Source: Terrabacter sp. Root181 (GTDB lineage Bacteria; Actinomycetota; Actinomycetes; Actinomycetales; Dermatophilaceae). Taken from it: a stretch of 64,000 nt of DNA. Under the pieces are notes generated by a model, which had not been told where the DNA came from, ran no database searches, and saw nothing but the letters and a program-made list of their open reading frames with translations. The DNA lies in the NCBI RefSeq assembly GCF_001428505.1, contig NZ_LMHU01000007.1, forward strand, positions 186,133 to 250,132, read 5' to 3'. The translations under genes and the position numbers were made by a program. This document shows positions 54,896 to 63,736 of this stretch, piece by piece. The stretch's first letter is position 1, and each line of letters starts with the position of its first letter.

Positions 54896-55342
54896 GTGCC
54901 CGGTCCGGAGCCTCGCCCGCCCCGCCCGACCGACGGGCGCGCCGCCGACGTCGTCGACGTCTTCGTCTACGTCGTCGTGCTCAACCTCTTCGTCGAGTAC
55001 CTCCCTGCGGTCATCAGCGAGACCTTCACCCTGTCCCTGCTCACGGCCGTCCTCCTCAAGGCCGTGCTCGAGGTCGTCGTCGCGGTGAAGAAGCGTGCGA
55101 GGGGTCGGTTCAGGTCGGCCCGCAGCACCGCGGGCAAGGTCGCCGCGGGGCTCCTGCTGTGGGGCGTCCTCGTCGGGAGCAAGTTCGTCGTGCTGAAGAC
55201 CATCGACGTCGTGTTCGGCGACAGCGTCAGCCTCGGCGGGTTCGTGTCGGTGACGCTGCTCATCCTCGCCCTCCTCGTCAGCCGTGCCGCGGTGCGCCGC
55301 CTGCTCGCACCCGCGCCCCGGGTGCTCGGCCCCGGCGACTGA
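54896..55342 (+). CDS. Small integral membrane protein
   Basis: 148 residues with about four hydrophobic segments (VVDVFVYVVVLNLFVEYLPA; FTLSLLTAVLLKAVLEVVVA; AAGLLLWGVLVGSKFVVLKT; FVSVTLLILALLVSRAAV) and a Pro/Arg-rich N-terminus. No family recognised. The GTG at 54896 is preferred over upstream codons because of the leaderless promoter layout. Confidence 0.65.
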   Translation: MPGPEPRPPRPTDGRAADVVDVFVYVVVLNLFVEYLPAVISETFTLSLLTAVLLKAVLEVVVAVKKRARGRFRSARSTAGKVAAGLLLWGVLVGSKFVVLKTIDVVFGDSVSLGGFVSVTLLILALLVSRAAVRRLLAPAPRVLGPGD

Positions 55343-55381
55343 GGGTCGACGGGCACGGTCGAGTGCTGCGACAGTGGTCCC

Positions 55382-55618
55382 ATGTCCCTCGAGACGTGGT
55401 GGTCGGCGGTGCGGCCCGACACGCGCGACTGGCTCGTCGCGCACAACGGCGAGCCGCTCCCGATGCACGTCGTCGAGGACATCACCCGGGTCGACGGTCC
55501 CGTCGACCCCGAGGCCTCGTGGGTGGACGTCGACGAGGACGGAGTGCTGCGCCTCACGGACGCGGCCGTCGACTGGGTCGAGGCCGTGGCCAACGGCGAG
55601 ACTCCACCGGCTCCCTAG
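55382..55618 (+). CDS. Conserved small soluble protein, unknown function
   Basis: 78 residues, acidic: MSLETWWSAVRPDTRDWLVA, then DITRVDGPVDPEASWVDVDE and a C-terminal helix. GACAGT 6 nt before the ATG suggests a leaderless start. Its stop overlaps the convergent next gene by 4 bp. Confidence 0.6.
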   Translation: MSLETWWSAVRPDTRDWLVAHNGEPLPMHVVEDITRVDGPVDPEASWVDVDEDGVLRLTDAAVDWVEAVANGETPPAP

Positions 55619-56010
55619 GACACGTCGGCGAGCCACTCGTCGACGGCTCGCACCCGGCGCACGCGCGGGTGGAAGTGGAAGACGCTCTCGTGGACGATCT
55701 CTCCCACGACGACGACGTGGTCGAGCCGACCGAGCTCGGCGCGCGCCAGGGCCGCCCCCAGCTCGACGAACAGACCCCGCCCGGGCTCGGCGCTCGACGC
55801 CAGCACGACGACCGCGTCGGCCGTCATGACGCCGCTCAGGTCGGTCCGCGCGATCTCCGCGGACCGCGCGGGCTGGTCGGCGTAGCCGTCGGAGAGCTCG
55901 AGGTCGTGGGTCCAGTCGTGCGTCAGCGTGTGTCCGGCGTGCTCGATCTCGCGCTGGACCGCCCTGACGGCCTGCGTGTCGCGCAGCTGACCAGCGACGT
56001 AGACCTTCAC
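55615..56010 (-). CDS. Nucleoside 2-deoxyribosyltransferase-like protein
   Basis: 131 residues: KVYVAGQLRDTQAVRAVQRE start, then LTHDWTHDLELSDGYADQPA and GVMTADAVVVLASSAEPGRG followed by LFVELGAALARAE. The Rossmann-like layout with a conserved Glu in GLFVELGAA resembles nucleoside 2-deoxyribosyltransferase/YtoQ-like proteins; enzymatic activity is unproven. GTG 56010 has GGAGG 5 nt upstream. The frame continues upstream only through the minisatellite as low-complexity ARPARVARPAS repeats, which are not called. Confidence 0.72.
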   Translation of the reverse strand: MKVYVAGQLRDTQAVRAVQREIEHAGHTLTHDWTHDLELSDGYADQPARSAEIARTDLSGVMTADAVVVLASSAEPGRGLFVELGAALARAELGRLDHVVVVGEIVHESVFHFHPRVRRVRAVDEWLADVS

Positions 56011-56070
56011 GGGCACCTCCAGGGATCGTCGGGGCGGGGACCACACACCCTGCCACGACGGCCCGACAGC

Positions 56071-56205
56071 CGGTCGGGCCACGCGGGCCGGTCGAGCCAC
56101 GCGGGCCGCTCGAGCCACGCGGGCCGCTCGAACCACGCTGGCCGGTCGAGCCACGCTGGCCGGTCGAGCCACGCGGGCCGGTCGAGCCACGCGGGCCGGT
56201 CGAGG
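56071..56205. repeat. 18-bp minisatellite, seven full copies
   Basis: Unit CGGTCGAGCCACGCGGGC repeated head to tail at 56071, 56089, 56107, 56125, 56143, 56161 and 56179, with a few point differences, then a partial copy. It lies between two leftward genes, just upstream of the ribosome site of the 56010 gene, so length changes could affect its transcription. Confidence 0.92.
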
Positions 56206-56215
56206 CCCGGAGGGC

Positions 56216-56485
56216 TCAGCGCGGCAGGCGCGAGGTCCCGAGGTCGATGACGTCGCTCGCCACGTGTCCGAGGTCGCGGCCGCTCGCCTCAGCGTGCGCC
56301 CGCAGCCGGTCGTGGGCCTCCTCGGCCGTCAGGCCGCGGTGGAGCATCACCAGGTCGACGGCCACGGCGACGTCGATGCCGTCGCTCGGGTGCCCGCGCC
56401 CGGGTCCCAGCCGTGCCCTGACCGCGGTCGACCGGGACGTTCCCTCGGGACGGCCCCGGTCGGGTCGGGACGACGACGTGCTCAC
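56216..56485 (-). CDS. Stand-alone ANTAR-like protein
   Basis: 89 residues. The C-terminal 55 or so (GIDVAVAVDLVMLHRGLTAE; EAHDRLRAHAEASGRDLGHV) match the helical ANTAR fold, which binds RNA hairpins to block transcription termination. No GAF or receiver domain is attached. The N-terminus is Ser/Arg-rich. GTG 56485 lies 6 nt after TATGAC, a leaderless layout; the frame is open 18 codons further. Confidence 0.68.
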   Translation of the reverse strand: MSTSSSRPDRGRPEGTSRSTAVRARLGPGRGHPSDGIDVAVAVDLVMLHRGLTAEEAHDRLRAHAEASGRDLGHVASDVIDLGTSRLPR

Positions 56486-56549
56486 GCCGGTGTCATACCC
56501 CGCATCCGTCCGGAGATCTCGCCGTGTCACGGTCCGCACCCACCTCGGA

Positions 56550-57299
56550 TCAGGTCCGCTGCGGCGCCGGGCGATGGAAGGTGGCGGCCGTCGTGAGCCG
56601 CGCCGAGCAGGTGCGGTCGGTGACGAAGGGCCGCAGCTCGACGTCGGCGCCGTCCTCGCCGACCGCCGCCATGGTGCCGCGGATCAGACCCCGGTGGATG
56701 CCGCACACGATCTCGGGGTGGGCCCGGGCCATCGTCAGGAAGGGGCAGTCGTGGAGGGTCAGCTCGACGGTGCGGCCCCCGGCGGACGTGCCCAGCTCCG
56801 GCTGGTAGCCCCACTCGTCGAGCAGGTCGACGGCCATGCCGACCTTGCCGAGCCACGCTCCGCGGGTGCCCGCGACCGGCGGAGCCGGCTCCTCGGCGCG
56901 CTCCCGGACCCACCGTTCGCCGGCGCGCTCGGGGTCGCCGGGAGTGCCGTCCTCGGCAGCGGACCAGGCGCTGGTCAACAGCTCGGTGAAGGCCTGGAGG
57001 GCCTCGGCACTGGCGAGGCCGGGTCGCCGGCTCCGGGCGTCGACGTAGATCTTGCGCGGCCGGCCCACGGCGCCGCGACGCTGCAGGCTCTCCACGACCC
57101 CGACCGCCACGAGGCGCTCGAGGTGGAAGCGGGCCGTCGTGACGTGCAGGTCGAGGGCGGAACCCACCTCGGCGGCGCTGAGCCCGTGGCGCTCAGGACC
57201 GCGCTCCGCGCCCACGGCGCCCACGTCGCCCGTCGAGTCCGCGGTGTCGGCCGCGGCGGCGAGCAGGTCGAGGATCGCTCGACGCGTGGACGACGCCAT
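56550..57299 (-). CDS. SufR-like helix-turn-helix regulator with conserved cysteines
   Basis: 249 residues. The N-terminal winged helix (MASSTRRAILDLLAAAADTA; LSAAEVGSALDLHVTTARFH; LERLVAVGVVESLQRRGAVG) is ArsR/DeoR-like. The C-terminal part carries HDCPFLTMARAHPEIVCGIH, whose two Cys and a later Cys (DRTCSARL) match the Fe-S-binding region of SufR-type regulators. Such proteins sense iron-sulfur status, oxygen or NO. Divergent from narG with 292 bp between, so it probably controls the nitrate reductase operon; that is inferred from position. GGAG precedes the ATG. Confidence 0.82.
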   Translation of the reverse strand: MASSTRRAILDLLAAAADTADSTGDVGAVGAERGPERHGLSAAEVGSALDLHVTTARFHLERLVAVGVVESLQRRGAVGRPRKIYVDARSRRPGLASAEALQAFTELLTSAWSAAEDGTPGDPERAGERWVRERAEEPAPPVAGTRGAWLGKVGMAVDLLDEWGYQPELGTSAGGRTVELTLHDCPFLTMARAHPEIVCGIHRGLIRGTMAAVGEDGADVELRPFVTDRTCSARLTTAATFHRPAPQRT

Positions 57300-57331
57300 G
57301 ACCTCACTCCGAGTGCTTGCTGCCACGTCGG

Positions 57332-57356
57332 TCCTCCATTTCGTTGATTTGGAGGA
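57332..57356. promoter_or_regulatory. Dyad upstream of the SufR-like regulator
   Basis: TCCTCCA (57332) and TGGAGGA (57350) form an inverted repeat around 11 nt, 33 bp before the regulator's start. The right part, GATTTGGAGGA, recurs at the narG ribosome site (57534-57544). A candidate autoregulatory operator. Confidence 0.45.
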
Positions 57357-57547
57357 TAGATGACGACCCGTCGCGCCGGGCGGCCGGGTGAGAAACCCAT
57401 GCCTCAGCCCCGCGATTGCCGCGCCGAAACTGCTTGGGACCAGTAGCGTTGCGGACGCTCGGGGTCACCGGGGCGTCGCCACGGAGGCGCCCGGACGCGC
57501 CGCAGCCGATCGTTTTCGATGAACCCCGTCGTCGATTTGGAGGAGTC

Positions 57548-57595
57548 ATGGATCTCCTGCCCCGTCACCGCCCCGGACCGGGGTGGCACCCGTGA
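57548..57595 (+). CDS. Possible 15-residue leader peptide of narG
   Basis: ATG 57548 directly follows the strong GGAGGAG ribosome site and runs 15 codons (MDLLPRHRPGPGWHP) to a TGA that overlaps the narG GTG (GTGA). Translation of narG may therefore depend on this mini-ORF. It could instead be a chance frame. Confidence 0.35.
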   Translation: MDLLPRHRPGPGWHP

Positions 57596-60500
57596 GCGCG
57601 GCCTTCCGGAGCACCGGCACGGCCCCGGGCGGGGTGGACGGCCCGGCCTCGGCCGCCCTGCTCCGGGCGGGCCGCTTCTTCACCCGGTGGGAGGAGTCCG
57701 ACGACGGGCGGGCCGTCTTCCGGGAGGGTGGTCGCGCCGGTGACGTCTTCTACCGCGACCGCTGGAGCCACGACAAGGTCGTCCGCTCGACGCACGGCGT
57801 CAACTGCACCGGGTCCTGCTCGTGGAAGGTCTACGTCAAGGACGGCATCATCACGTGGGAGACGCAGCAGACCGACTACCCCTCCGTCGGTCCTGACCGA
57901 CCCGAGTACGAGCCGCGTGGCTGCCCCCGCGGTGCCGCCTTCTCCTGGTACACCTACTCCCCCACCAGGGTGCGCTACCCCTACGTCCGCGGCGTCCTGC
58001 TCGAGATGTACCGCGAGGCCAGGGCCCGCCTGGGCGACCCGGTCGACGCCTGGCACGAGATCACGACGGATCCGGACAAGCGGCGGCGCTACCAGAGCGC
58101 CCGCGGCAAGGGCGGGCTCGTGCGCGCGTCGTGGGGTGAGGCCGTCGAGATCGCGGCCGCCGCCCATGTCCACACGATCAAGGAGTACGGGCCCGACCGC
58201 GTCGCCGGCTTCTCGCCCATCCCCGCTATGTCGATGGTGTCGCACTGCGTGGGCACCCGCTTCATCCAGCTCATCGGCGGCGTCATGACGAGCTTCTACG
58301 ACTGGTACGCCGATCTGCCCGTCGCGAGCCCGCAGGTCTTCGGCGACCAGACCGACGTGCCGGAGTCGGGCGACTGGTGGGACGCGACCTACCTCATGAT
58401 GTGGGGCTCCAACGTCCCGGTCACCCGCACACCCGACGCGCACTGGATGGCGGAGGTCCGCTACCGCGGCACCAAGGTCGTCACGGTCAGCCCCGACTAC
58501 GCGGACAACACGAAGTTCGCCGACGAGTGGATGCCCGCACAGGCCGGCACCGATGCGGCGCTGGCGATGGCGATGGGCCACGTGCTCCTCACGGAGTTCT
58601 TCGTCGAGCGCGAGGTCCCCTTCTTCACCGACTACGTGCGCACCTACAGCGACCTCCCCTTCCTCGTCCGCCTCGAGGCCCCCGAGGAGGCGTATGCCGC
58701 CGCGTCGGGTGACGGGGCCGGCGCTCCCCTCGTGCCCGGCAAGTTCCTCACTGCCGCCGACCTGGCTGCCGAGGGCAGCACCGTTCCCGACGAGGACGCG
58801 TGGAAGACCGTGCTGCTCGACGGGACGACCGGCCAGCCGGTCGTGCCGAACGGCTCGATGGGCTTCCGCTACGCCGACTCCGGCAAGGGGCGGTGGAACC
58901 TCGACCTCGACGGAGTGACACCCGCCCTCACGATGGCGGGCGACGGCGCCGAGGCCGTCGAGGTGCTGCTGCCGGCCTTCGTCGAGCCCGACGGCACCGG
59001 CTCGGTCCTGCGTCGCGGCGTCCCCGCCCGCCGCGTCGGCGGACACCTCGTGACGACCGTCCACGACCTCATGCTCGCGCAGTACGGCGTCGCGCGGCCG
59101 GGACTGCCGGGCATCTGGCCGACGGGATACGACGACGTGACCGCCCCCTACACGCCCGCCTGGCAGGCCGAGATCACCGGCGTGCCGGCCGAGCAGTGCA
59201 TCCGCATCGCCCGCGAGTTCGCCACGAACTCCGAGCAGTCGCAAGGCCGTTCGATGATCATCATGGGCGCGGGCATCTGCCAGTGGTTCCATGGAGACGC
59301 GACCTACCGTGCCATCCTCTCGCTCCTCGTCCTCACCGGCTGCATGGGCCGCAACGGCGGCGGGTGGGCGCACTACGTCGGGCAGGAGAAGTGCCGGCCG
59401 ATCACGGGCTGGATCTCCCTCGCCAACGCCCTCGACTGGGGCCGTCCTCCGCGCACCATGACCGGTACGTCGTACTGGTACATGCACACCGACCAGTGGC
59501 GCAACGACGGCTACTCGGCCGACTCGCTCAACTCGCCTCTCGCCAGAGGGCATCTGGCCGGCAAGCACACGGCCGACACCATCGCGCAGTCCGCCCGGAT
59601 GGGCTGGATGCCGTTCTACCCCCAGTTCGGCACCAACCCGCTCCAGGTCGCCGAGGACGCCGAGGCCGCCGTCGACGCGGGCACCGCTGCCAGCCCCGCG
59701 GCATACGTGGCCGGCGCCCTCCACGACGGCACGCTGACCTCGGCGATCGAGGACGTCGACGCCCCGGAGAACTGGCCGCGCACCCTCGTGCTCTGGCGCA
59801 GCAACCTCATGGGGTCCTCGGCCAAGGGCAACGAGTACTTCCTGCGCAACCTTCTGGGCACGCACCACAACGTCCTCGGCAGCGAGAACCCCCTGGCGCC
59901 GAGGCCGTCCGAGGTGACGTGGCACGACGAGGCGCCGGAGGGCAAGCTCGACCTGCTGCTCTCGGCCGACTTCCGCATGACGTCCACGACCCTGCTCTCC
60001 GACATCGTCCTGCCCGCGGCCACGTGGTACGAGAAGCACGACCTCAGCTCGACCGACATGCACCCGTTCGTGCACGCCTTCACCCCCGCCATCGACCCAC
60101 CGTGGGAGGCCAAGAGCGACTTCGAGCTCTTCCACCTCCTCGCCGAGAAGCTCTCGGACCTCGCGCGCACCCACCTCGGCGTGCGCAAGGACCTCGTCAG
60201 CGTGCCGCTCATGCACGACACCCCCGGCGAGACGGCGCAGCCCGGTGGACGGGCCGTCGACTGGCGTGCGACCGGACAGCCCGGCGTGCCGGGCCGGACG
60301 ATGCCGGTCTTCCAGCTCGTCGAGCGCGACTACACCGCGATCAGCGAGAAGCTCGCCACCGTCGGCCCGCTCGCCGACACCCTCGGCTTCACCGTCAAGA
60401 ACGTCACCTACCGGGTCGAGGAGGAGGTCGCCCGGCTCGCCGCCAAGAACGGCGTCATGCTCGGCGGCGCCGGTGACGGCCGGCCGGCGATCGACACCGA

Positions 60501-61359
60501 CGAGAAGCTCGCCGAGGCGATCCTCACCTTCTCGGGCACGACGAACGGCCACCTTGCCGTCCAGGGCTTCCGCACCCTCGAGGAGCGGGTCGGCAAGAAG
60601 CTCGTCGACCTCGCCGAGGGGTCGGAGGAGAAGCGGATCACCTTCGCCGACACGCAGGTCGCGCCCGTCGCCGTCATCACGTCACCGGAATGGTCGGGCT
60701 CCGAGACCGGCGGTCGGCGCTACGCGCCCTTCACCGTGAACATCGAGCGGCTCAAGCCCTTCCACACCCTGACCGGCCGGATGCACTTCTACCTCGACCA
60801 CGACTGGATGCAGGACCTCGGCGAGGCACTGCCGATCTACCGTCCGCCGCTCGACATGCACCGGCTCTTCGGCGAGCCGAGGCTCGGGCCCGACGGCTCG
60901 AAGCAGGTCACCGTCCGCTACCTGACCCCGCACTCGAAGTGGTCGATCCACTCGGAGTACCAGGACAACCTGCTCATGCTCTCGCTCTCGCGCGGCGGCC
61001 CGACGGTGTGGATGAGCCCGCAGGACGCGGGGTCGATCGACGTCGCCGACAACGACTGGGTCGAGTGCCTCAACGCCAACGGCGTGCTCGTGGGGCGGGC
61101 CATCGTCAGCTCCCGTATGCCGGAGGGCGTGGTCTACGTCCACCACGCCCAGGAGCGCACCATCGACGTCCCGAAGTCGGAGGCCACCGGTCGCCGCGGC
61201 GGCATCCACAACTCGGTGACGCGGCTGCTCGTCAAGCCCACCCATCTCATCGGCGGCTACGCCCAGCTGTCCTACACGTTCAACTACCTCGGGCCGACGG
61301 GCAACCAACGCGACATGGTCTCGACGGTGCGCAAGCGCTCGCAGGAGGTGACGTACTGA
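57592..61359 (+). CDS. narG: Respiratory nitrate reductase, alpha (catalytic) subunit
   Basis: Mo-bisMGD enzyme reducing nitrate to nitrite at the cytoplasmic face, fed electrons by NarH and NarI. 1255 residues, usual length. It starts LLRAGRFFTRWEE-like, as NarG does, without a Tat signal. The FS0 [4Fe-4S] site is HGVNCTGSCSW (about 67-77), with the fourth cysteine in EPRGCPRGAAF. Also visible are MSMVSHCVGTRF, MMWGSNVPVTRTPDAHWMAE, and the C-terminal GSNQ-type cofactor region near LTGRMHFYLDHDW. The start could also be the GTG at 57583. It overlaps narH by one base. Confidence 0.98.
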   Translation: MSAAFRSTGTAPGGVDGPASAALLRAGRFFTRWEESDDGRAVFREGGRAGDVFYRDRWSHDKVVRSTHGVNCTGSCSWKVYVKDGIITWETQQTDYPSVGPDRPEYEPRGCPRGAAFSWYTYSPTRVRYPYVRGVLLEMYREARARLGDPVDAWHEITTDPDKRRRYQSARGKGGLVRASWGEAVEIAAAAHVHTIKEYGPDRVAGFSPIPAMSMVSHCVGTRFIQLIGGVMTSFYDWYADLPVASPQVFGDQTDVPESGDWWDATYLMMWGSNVPVTRTPDAHWMAEVRYRGTKVVTVSPDYADNTKFADEWMPAQAGTDAALAMAMGHVLLTEFFVEREVPFFTDYVRTYSDLPFLVRLEAPEEAYAAASGDGAGAPLVPGKFLTAADLAAEGSTVPDEDAWKTVLLDGTTGQPVVPNGSMGFRYADSGKGRWNLDLDGVTPALTMAGDGAEAVEVLLPAFVEPDGTGSVLRRGVPARRVGGHLVTTVHDLMLAQYGVARPGLPGIWPTGYDDVTAPYTPAWQAEITGVPAEQCIRIAREFATNSEQSQGRSMIIMGAGICQWFHGDATYRAILSLLVLTGCMGRNGGGWAHYVGQEKCRPITGWISLANALDWGRPPRTMTGTSYWYMHTDQWRNDGYSADSLNSPLARGHLAGKHTADTIAQSARMGWMPFYPQFGTNPLQVAEDAEAAVDAGTAASPAAYVAGALHDGTLTSAIEDVDAPENWPRTLVLWRSNLMGSSAKGNEYFLRNLLGTHHNVLGSENPLAPRPSEVTWHDEAPEGKLDLLLSADFRMTSTTLLSDIVLPAATWYEKHDLSSTDMHPFVHAFTPAIDPPWEAKSDFELFHLLAEKLSDLARTHLGVRKDLVSVPLMHDTPGETAQPGGRAVDWRATGQPGVPGRTMPVFQLVERDYTAISEKLATVGPLADTLGFTVKNVTYRVEEEVARLAAKNGVMLGGAGDGRPAIDTDEKLAEAILTFSGTTNGHLAVQGFRTLEERVGKKLVDLAEGSEEKRITFADTQVAPVAVITSPEWSGSETGGRRYAPFTVNIERLKPFHTLTGRMHFYLDHDWMQDLGEALPIYRPPLDMHRLFGEPRLGPDGSKQVTVRYLTPHSKWSIHSEYQDNLLMLSLSRGGPTVWMSPQDAGSIDVADNDWVECLNANGVLVGRAIVSSRMPEGVVYVHHAQERTIDVPKSEATGRRGGIHNSVTRLLVKPTHLIGGYAQLSYTFNYLGPTGNQRDMVSTVRKRSQEVTY

Positions 61360-63050
61360 TGCGTGTCATGGCCCAGATGGGCATGGTGATGAACCTCGAC
61401 AAGTGCATCGGGTGCCACACGTGCTCGGTCACGTGCAAGCAGGCGTGGACCAACCGCGCCGGCACCGAGTACGTCTGGTTCAACAACGTGGAGACGAGGC
61501 CCGGCCAGGGCTACCCGCGCCGCTACGAGGACCAGGAGACGTGGAAGGGCGGCTGGACGCTGACCCACCGCGGCAACCTCAGGCTCAAGGCCGGCGGCCG
61601 GGTGCAGAAGCTGCTCGGCATCTTCGCCAGCCCCGTGCAGCCCAAGCTCGCCGACTACTACGAGCCGTGGACCTACGACTACCAGACCCTCATCGAGGCG
61701 CCCCTGGGTGACGACTTCCCCGTCGCCCGCCCCAAGTCCCTCATCACCGGCGAGAACACGAAGATCACGTGGTCGGCGAACTGGGACGACAACCTCGGCG
61801 GCTCGAGCGCGATGGGCCACCTCGACCCGATCGTGGCCAAGCTCAACGCCTCGGTCCGGCGCGAGTCCGAGGAGAAGGTCCGCTTCGAGCTCGAGAAGAC
61901 CTTCATGTTCTACCTCCCCCGCATCTGCGAGCACTGCCTCAACCCGTCGTGCATGGCCTCGTGCCCCTCCGGCGCGATCTACAAGCGCGAGGAGGACGGC
62001 ATCGTCCTCGTCGACCAGGACCGGTGCCGAGGCTGGCGGCAGTGCATCACCGGCTGCCCGTACAAGAAGATCTACTTCAACCACAAGAGCGGCAAGGCCG
62101 AGAAGTGCACCTTCTGCTACCCGCGGGTCGAGGTGGGCCTGCCGACGGTCTGCTCCGAGACGTGCGTGGGCCGGCTGCGCTACCTCGGGCTCTTCCTCTA
62201 CGACGCCAACCGGGTCACGGCCGCGGCGGCGACACCTGACGAGGGCGACCTCTACGAGGCCCAGCTCGACCTCCTGCTCGACCCGAGCGACCCCGAGGTC
62301 GTCGCGGCGGCCCGGCGTGACGGCATACCGGACGACTGGATGGACGCGGCCCGGCGCTCGCCCGTCTACGCGCTGGCCAAGACCTACCGCGTCGCGCTGC
62401 CGCTCCACCCGGAGTACCGCACGATGCCGATGGTCTGGTACGTCCCGCCGCTGTCGCCGATCGTCGACGTGCTCTCGTCGCAGGGCCACGACGCCGAGGA
62501 CCGCACCGTGCTCTTCGGCGCGATCGAGGCGCTGCGCATCCCCGTCGACTACCTCGCCGAGCTCTTCACGGCCGGGCGCACCGACATCATCACGGGTGTG
62601 CTGCAGAAGCTCGCCGCGATGCGCGCCTACATGCGCGACGTGTCGCTTGGCCGCGACGGCGACCCCGCGATCCCCGAGGCGGTCGGCATGAGCGAGGAGA
62701 CGCTCTACGAGATGTACCGCCTCATGGCGATCGCGAAGTACGCCGACCGCTACGTCATCCCGACCGCGCACGTCGAGCGCGCCCACGAGCTCGAGGAGAT
62801 CGGCTGCTCGCTCGACTTCGACGAGGGACCGGGGATGTACGAGTCCGGTCCGTTCGGTGAGGCGAGCGGCCGGCCGGCGCCCGTGGCGGTCGAGACGTTC
62901 AACGCCCTCAAGCAGCGGCAGACCTCCGACACGGCGATCTCGACGAGCCCGTCGGGCGCGCTGACCGGTCGGGTCAACCTGCTCAACTGGGACGGCAACG
63001 GCGCACCCCCGGGACTCTTCCCCGGCCGCACGGACGGCGACGCACCGTGA
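61359..63050 (+). CDS. narH: Respiratory nitrate reductase, beta (iron-sulfur) subunit
   Basis: Carries electrons from the NarI haems to NarG through four clusters. 563 residues. Cysteine groups are CIGCHTCSVTC (about 18-28), CEHCLNPSCMASC (about 190), CRGWRQCITGC (Trp in place of one Cys, giving the [3Fe-4S] cluster) and CTFCYPRVEVG followed by CSETC. Start ATG overlaps the narG stop (TGATG). It overlaps narJ by 4 bp. Confidence 0.98.
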   Translation: MRVMAQMGMVMNLDKCIGCHTCSVTCKQAWTNRAGTEYVWFNNVETRPGQGYPRRYEDQETWKGGWTLTHRGNLRLKAGGRVQKLLGIFASPVQPKLADYYEPWTYDYQTLIEAPLGDDFPVARPKSLITGENTKITWSANWDDNLGGSSAMGHLDPIVAKLNASVRRESEEKVRFELEKTFMFYLPRICEHCLNPSCMASCPSGAIYKREEDGIVLVDQDRCRGWRQCITGCPYKKIYFNHKSGKAEKCTFCYPRVEVGLPTVCSETCVGRLRYLGLFLYDANRVTAAAATPDEGDLYEAQLDLLLDPSDPEVVAAARRDGIPDDWMDAARRSPVYALAKTYRVALPLHPEYRTMPMVWYVPPLSPIVDVLSSQGHDAEDRTVLFGAIEALRIPVDYLAELFTAGRTDIITGVLQKLAAMRAYMRDVSLGRDGDPAIPEAVGMSEETLYEMYRLMAIAKYADRYVIPTAHVERAHELEEIGCSLDFDEGPGMYESGPFGEASGRPAPVAVETFNALKQRQTSDTAISTSPSGALTGRVNLLNWDGNGAPPGLFPGRTDGDAP

Positions 63051-63736
63051 TCGGCCGACGGCGCCGGGCGGCGGCACGCCGGGACGACCGCGTCGTCCAC
63101 CTCGTGGCGGGGCGTTGCCTGGACTACCCGTCCGGCGACCTCCTCGCAGCGATCCCCTCTATGCGCGATGCACTTGCGGAGCAGGGCGACTCGCCGCCGG
63201 CCACGGGACTGTCGAGTCTCGTCGCCCACCTCGACGGAGCCGACCTGGCCGAGCTGCAGCGGGCCTACGTCGACACGTTCGACCTCAGCCGCAAGCACGC
63301 CCTCTACCTGTCGTACTGGACCGACGGCGACACCCGCAGACGCGGCGAGGTGCTGGGACGGTTCAAGACGGCATACCGCAGCAGTGGTGCGGTCGTCGAC
63401 ACGCACGGCGAGCTGCCGGACTACCTCCCGATGGTGCTCGAGTTCGCGGCACGCGTCGACGCGGCGGCCGGCGTCGCGCTGCTGCAGGAGTACCGCGCAA
63501 GCCTCGAGCTGCTGCGGATCGCCTTGCAGGAGAAGCAGAGTCCGTATGCCGCTGCTGTCGTCGCCGTGTGCGCGACCCTTCCCGGGGAGTCGCCACCCGA
63601 CCGGGCTGCGGTCATGGAGATGGTCGGCATGACCGGTCCGCACCCGACGGAGTCGGTCGGGCTCGAGCCCTACGACCCCAGGCTGCTTCCGCTGCAAGCG
63701 GTCCCGTCGGGCACGACGACGGGAGGAGGCTCGTGA
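63047..63736 (+). CDS. narJ: Nitrate reductase assembly chaperone, delta subunit
   Basis: 229-residue TorD/NarJ-family chaperone that loads the Mo cofactor into NarG and is not part of the final enzyme. All-helical: DRVVHLVAGRCLDYPSGDLL start, AYVDTFDLSRKHALYLSYW (family core), LPDYLPMVLEFAARVD. GTG overlaps the narH stop (GTGA), and its stop overlaps narI the same way. Confidence 0.96.
   Translation: MIGRRRRAAARRDDRVVHLVAGRCLDYPSGDLLAAIPSMRDALAEQGDSPPATGLSSLVAHLDGADLAELQRAYVDTFDLSRKHALYLSYWTDGDTRRRGEVLGRFKTAYRSSGAVVDTHGELPDYLPMVLEFAARVDAAAGVALLQEYRASLELLRIALQEKQSPYAAAVVAVCATLPGESPPDRAAVMEMVGMTGPHPTESVGLEPYDPRLLPLQAVPSGTTTGGGS

Noticed and set aside
54896-56010. CRISPR-like reading of the tandem repeats at 56071 and 49726
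   Set aside because: Repeats are directly adjacent, without unique spacers, and no cas genes are present.
57361-57530. Search for FNR/CRP or GlnR boxes upstream of narG
   Set aside because: GAAAC strings occur at 57381 and 57425, but without a correctly spaced partner half-site.
57565-60552. 995-codon open frame antisense to narG
   Set aside because: Shadow of narG codon bias; no domain, and it would cross the narG promoter.
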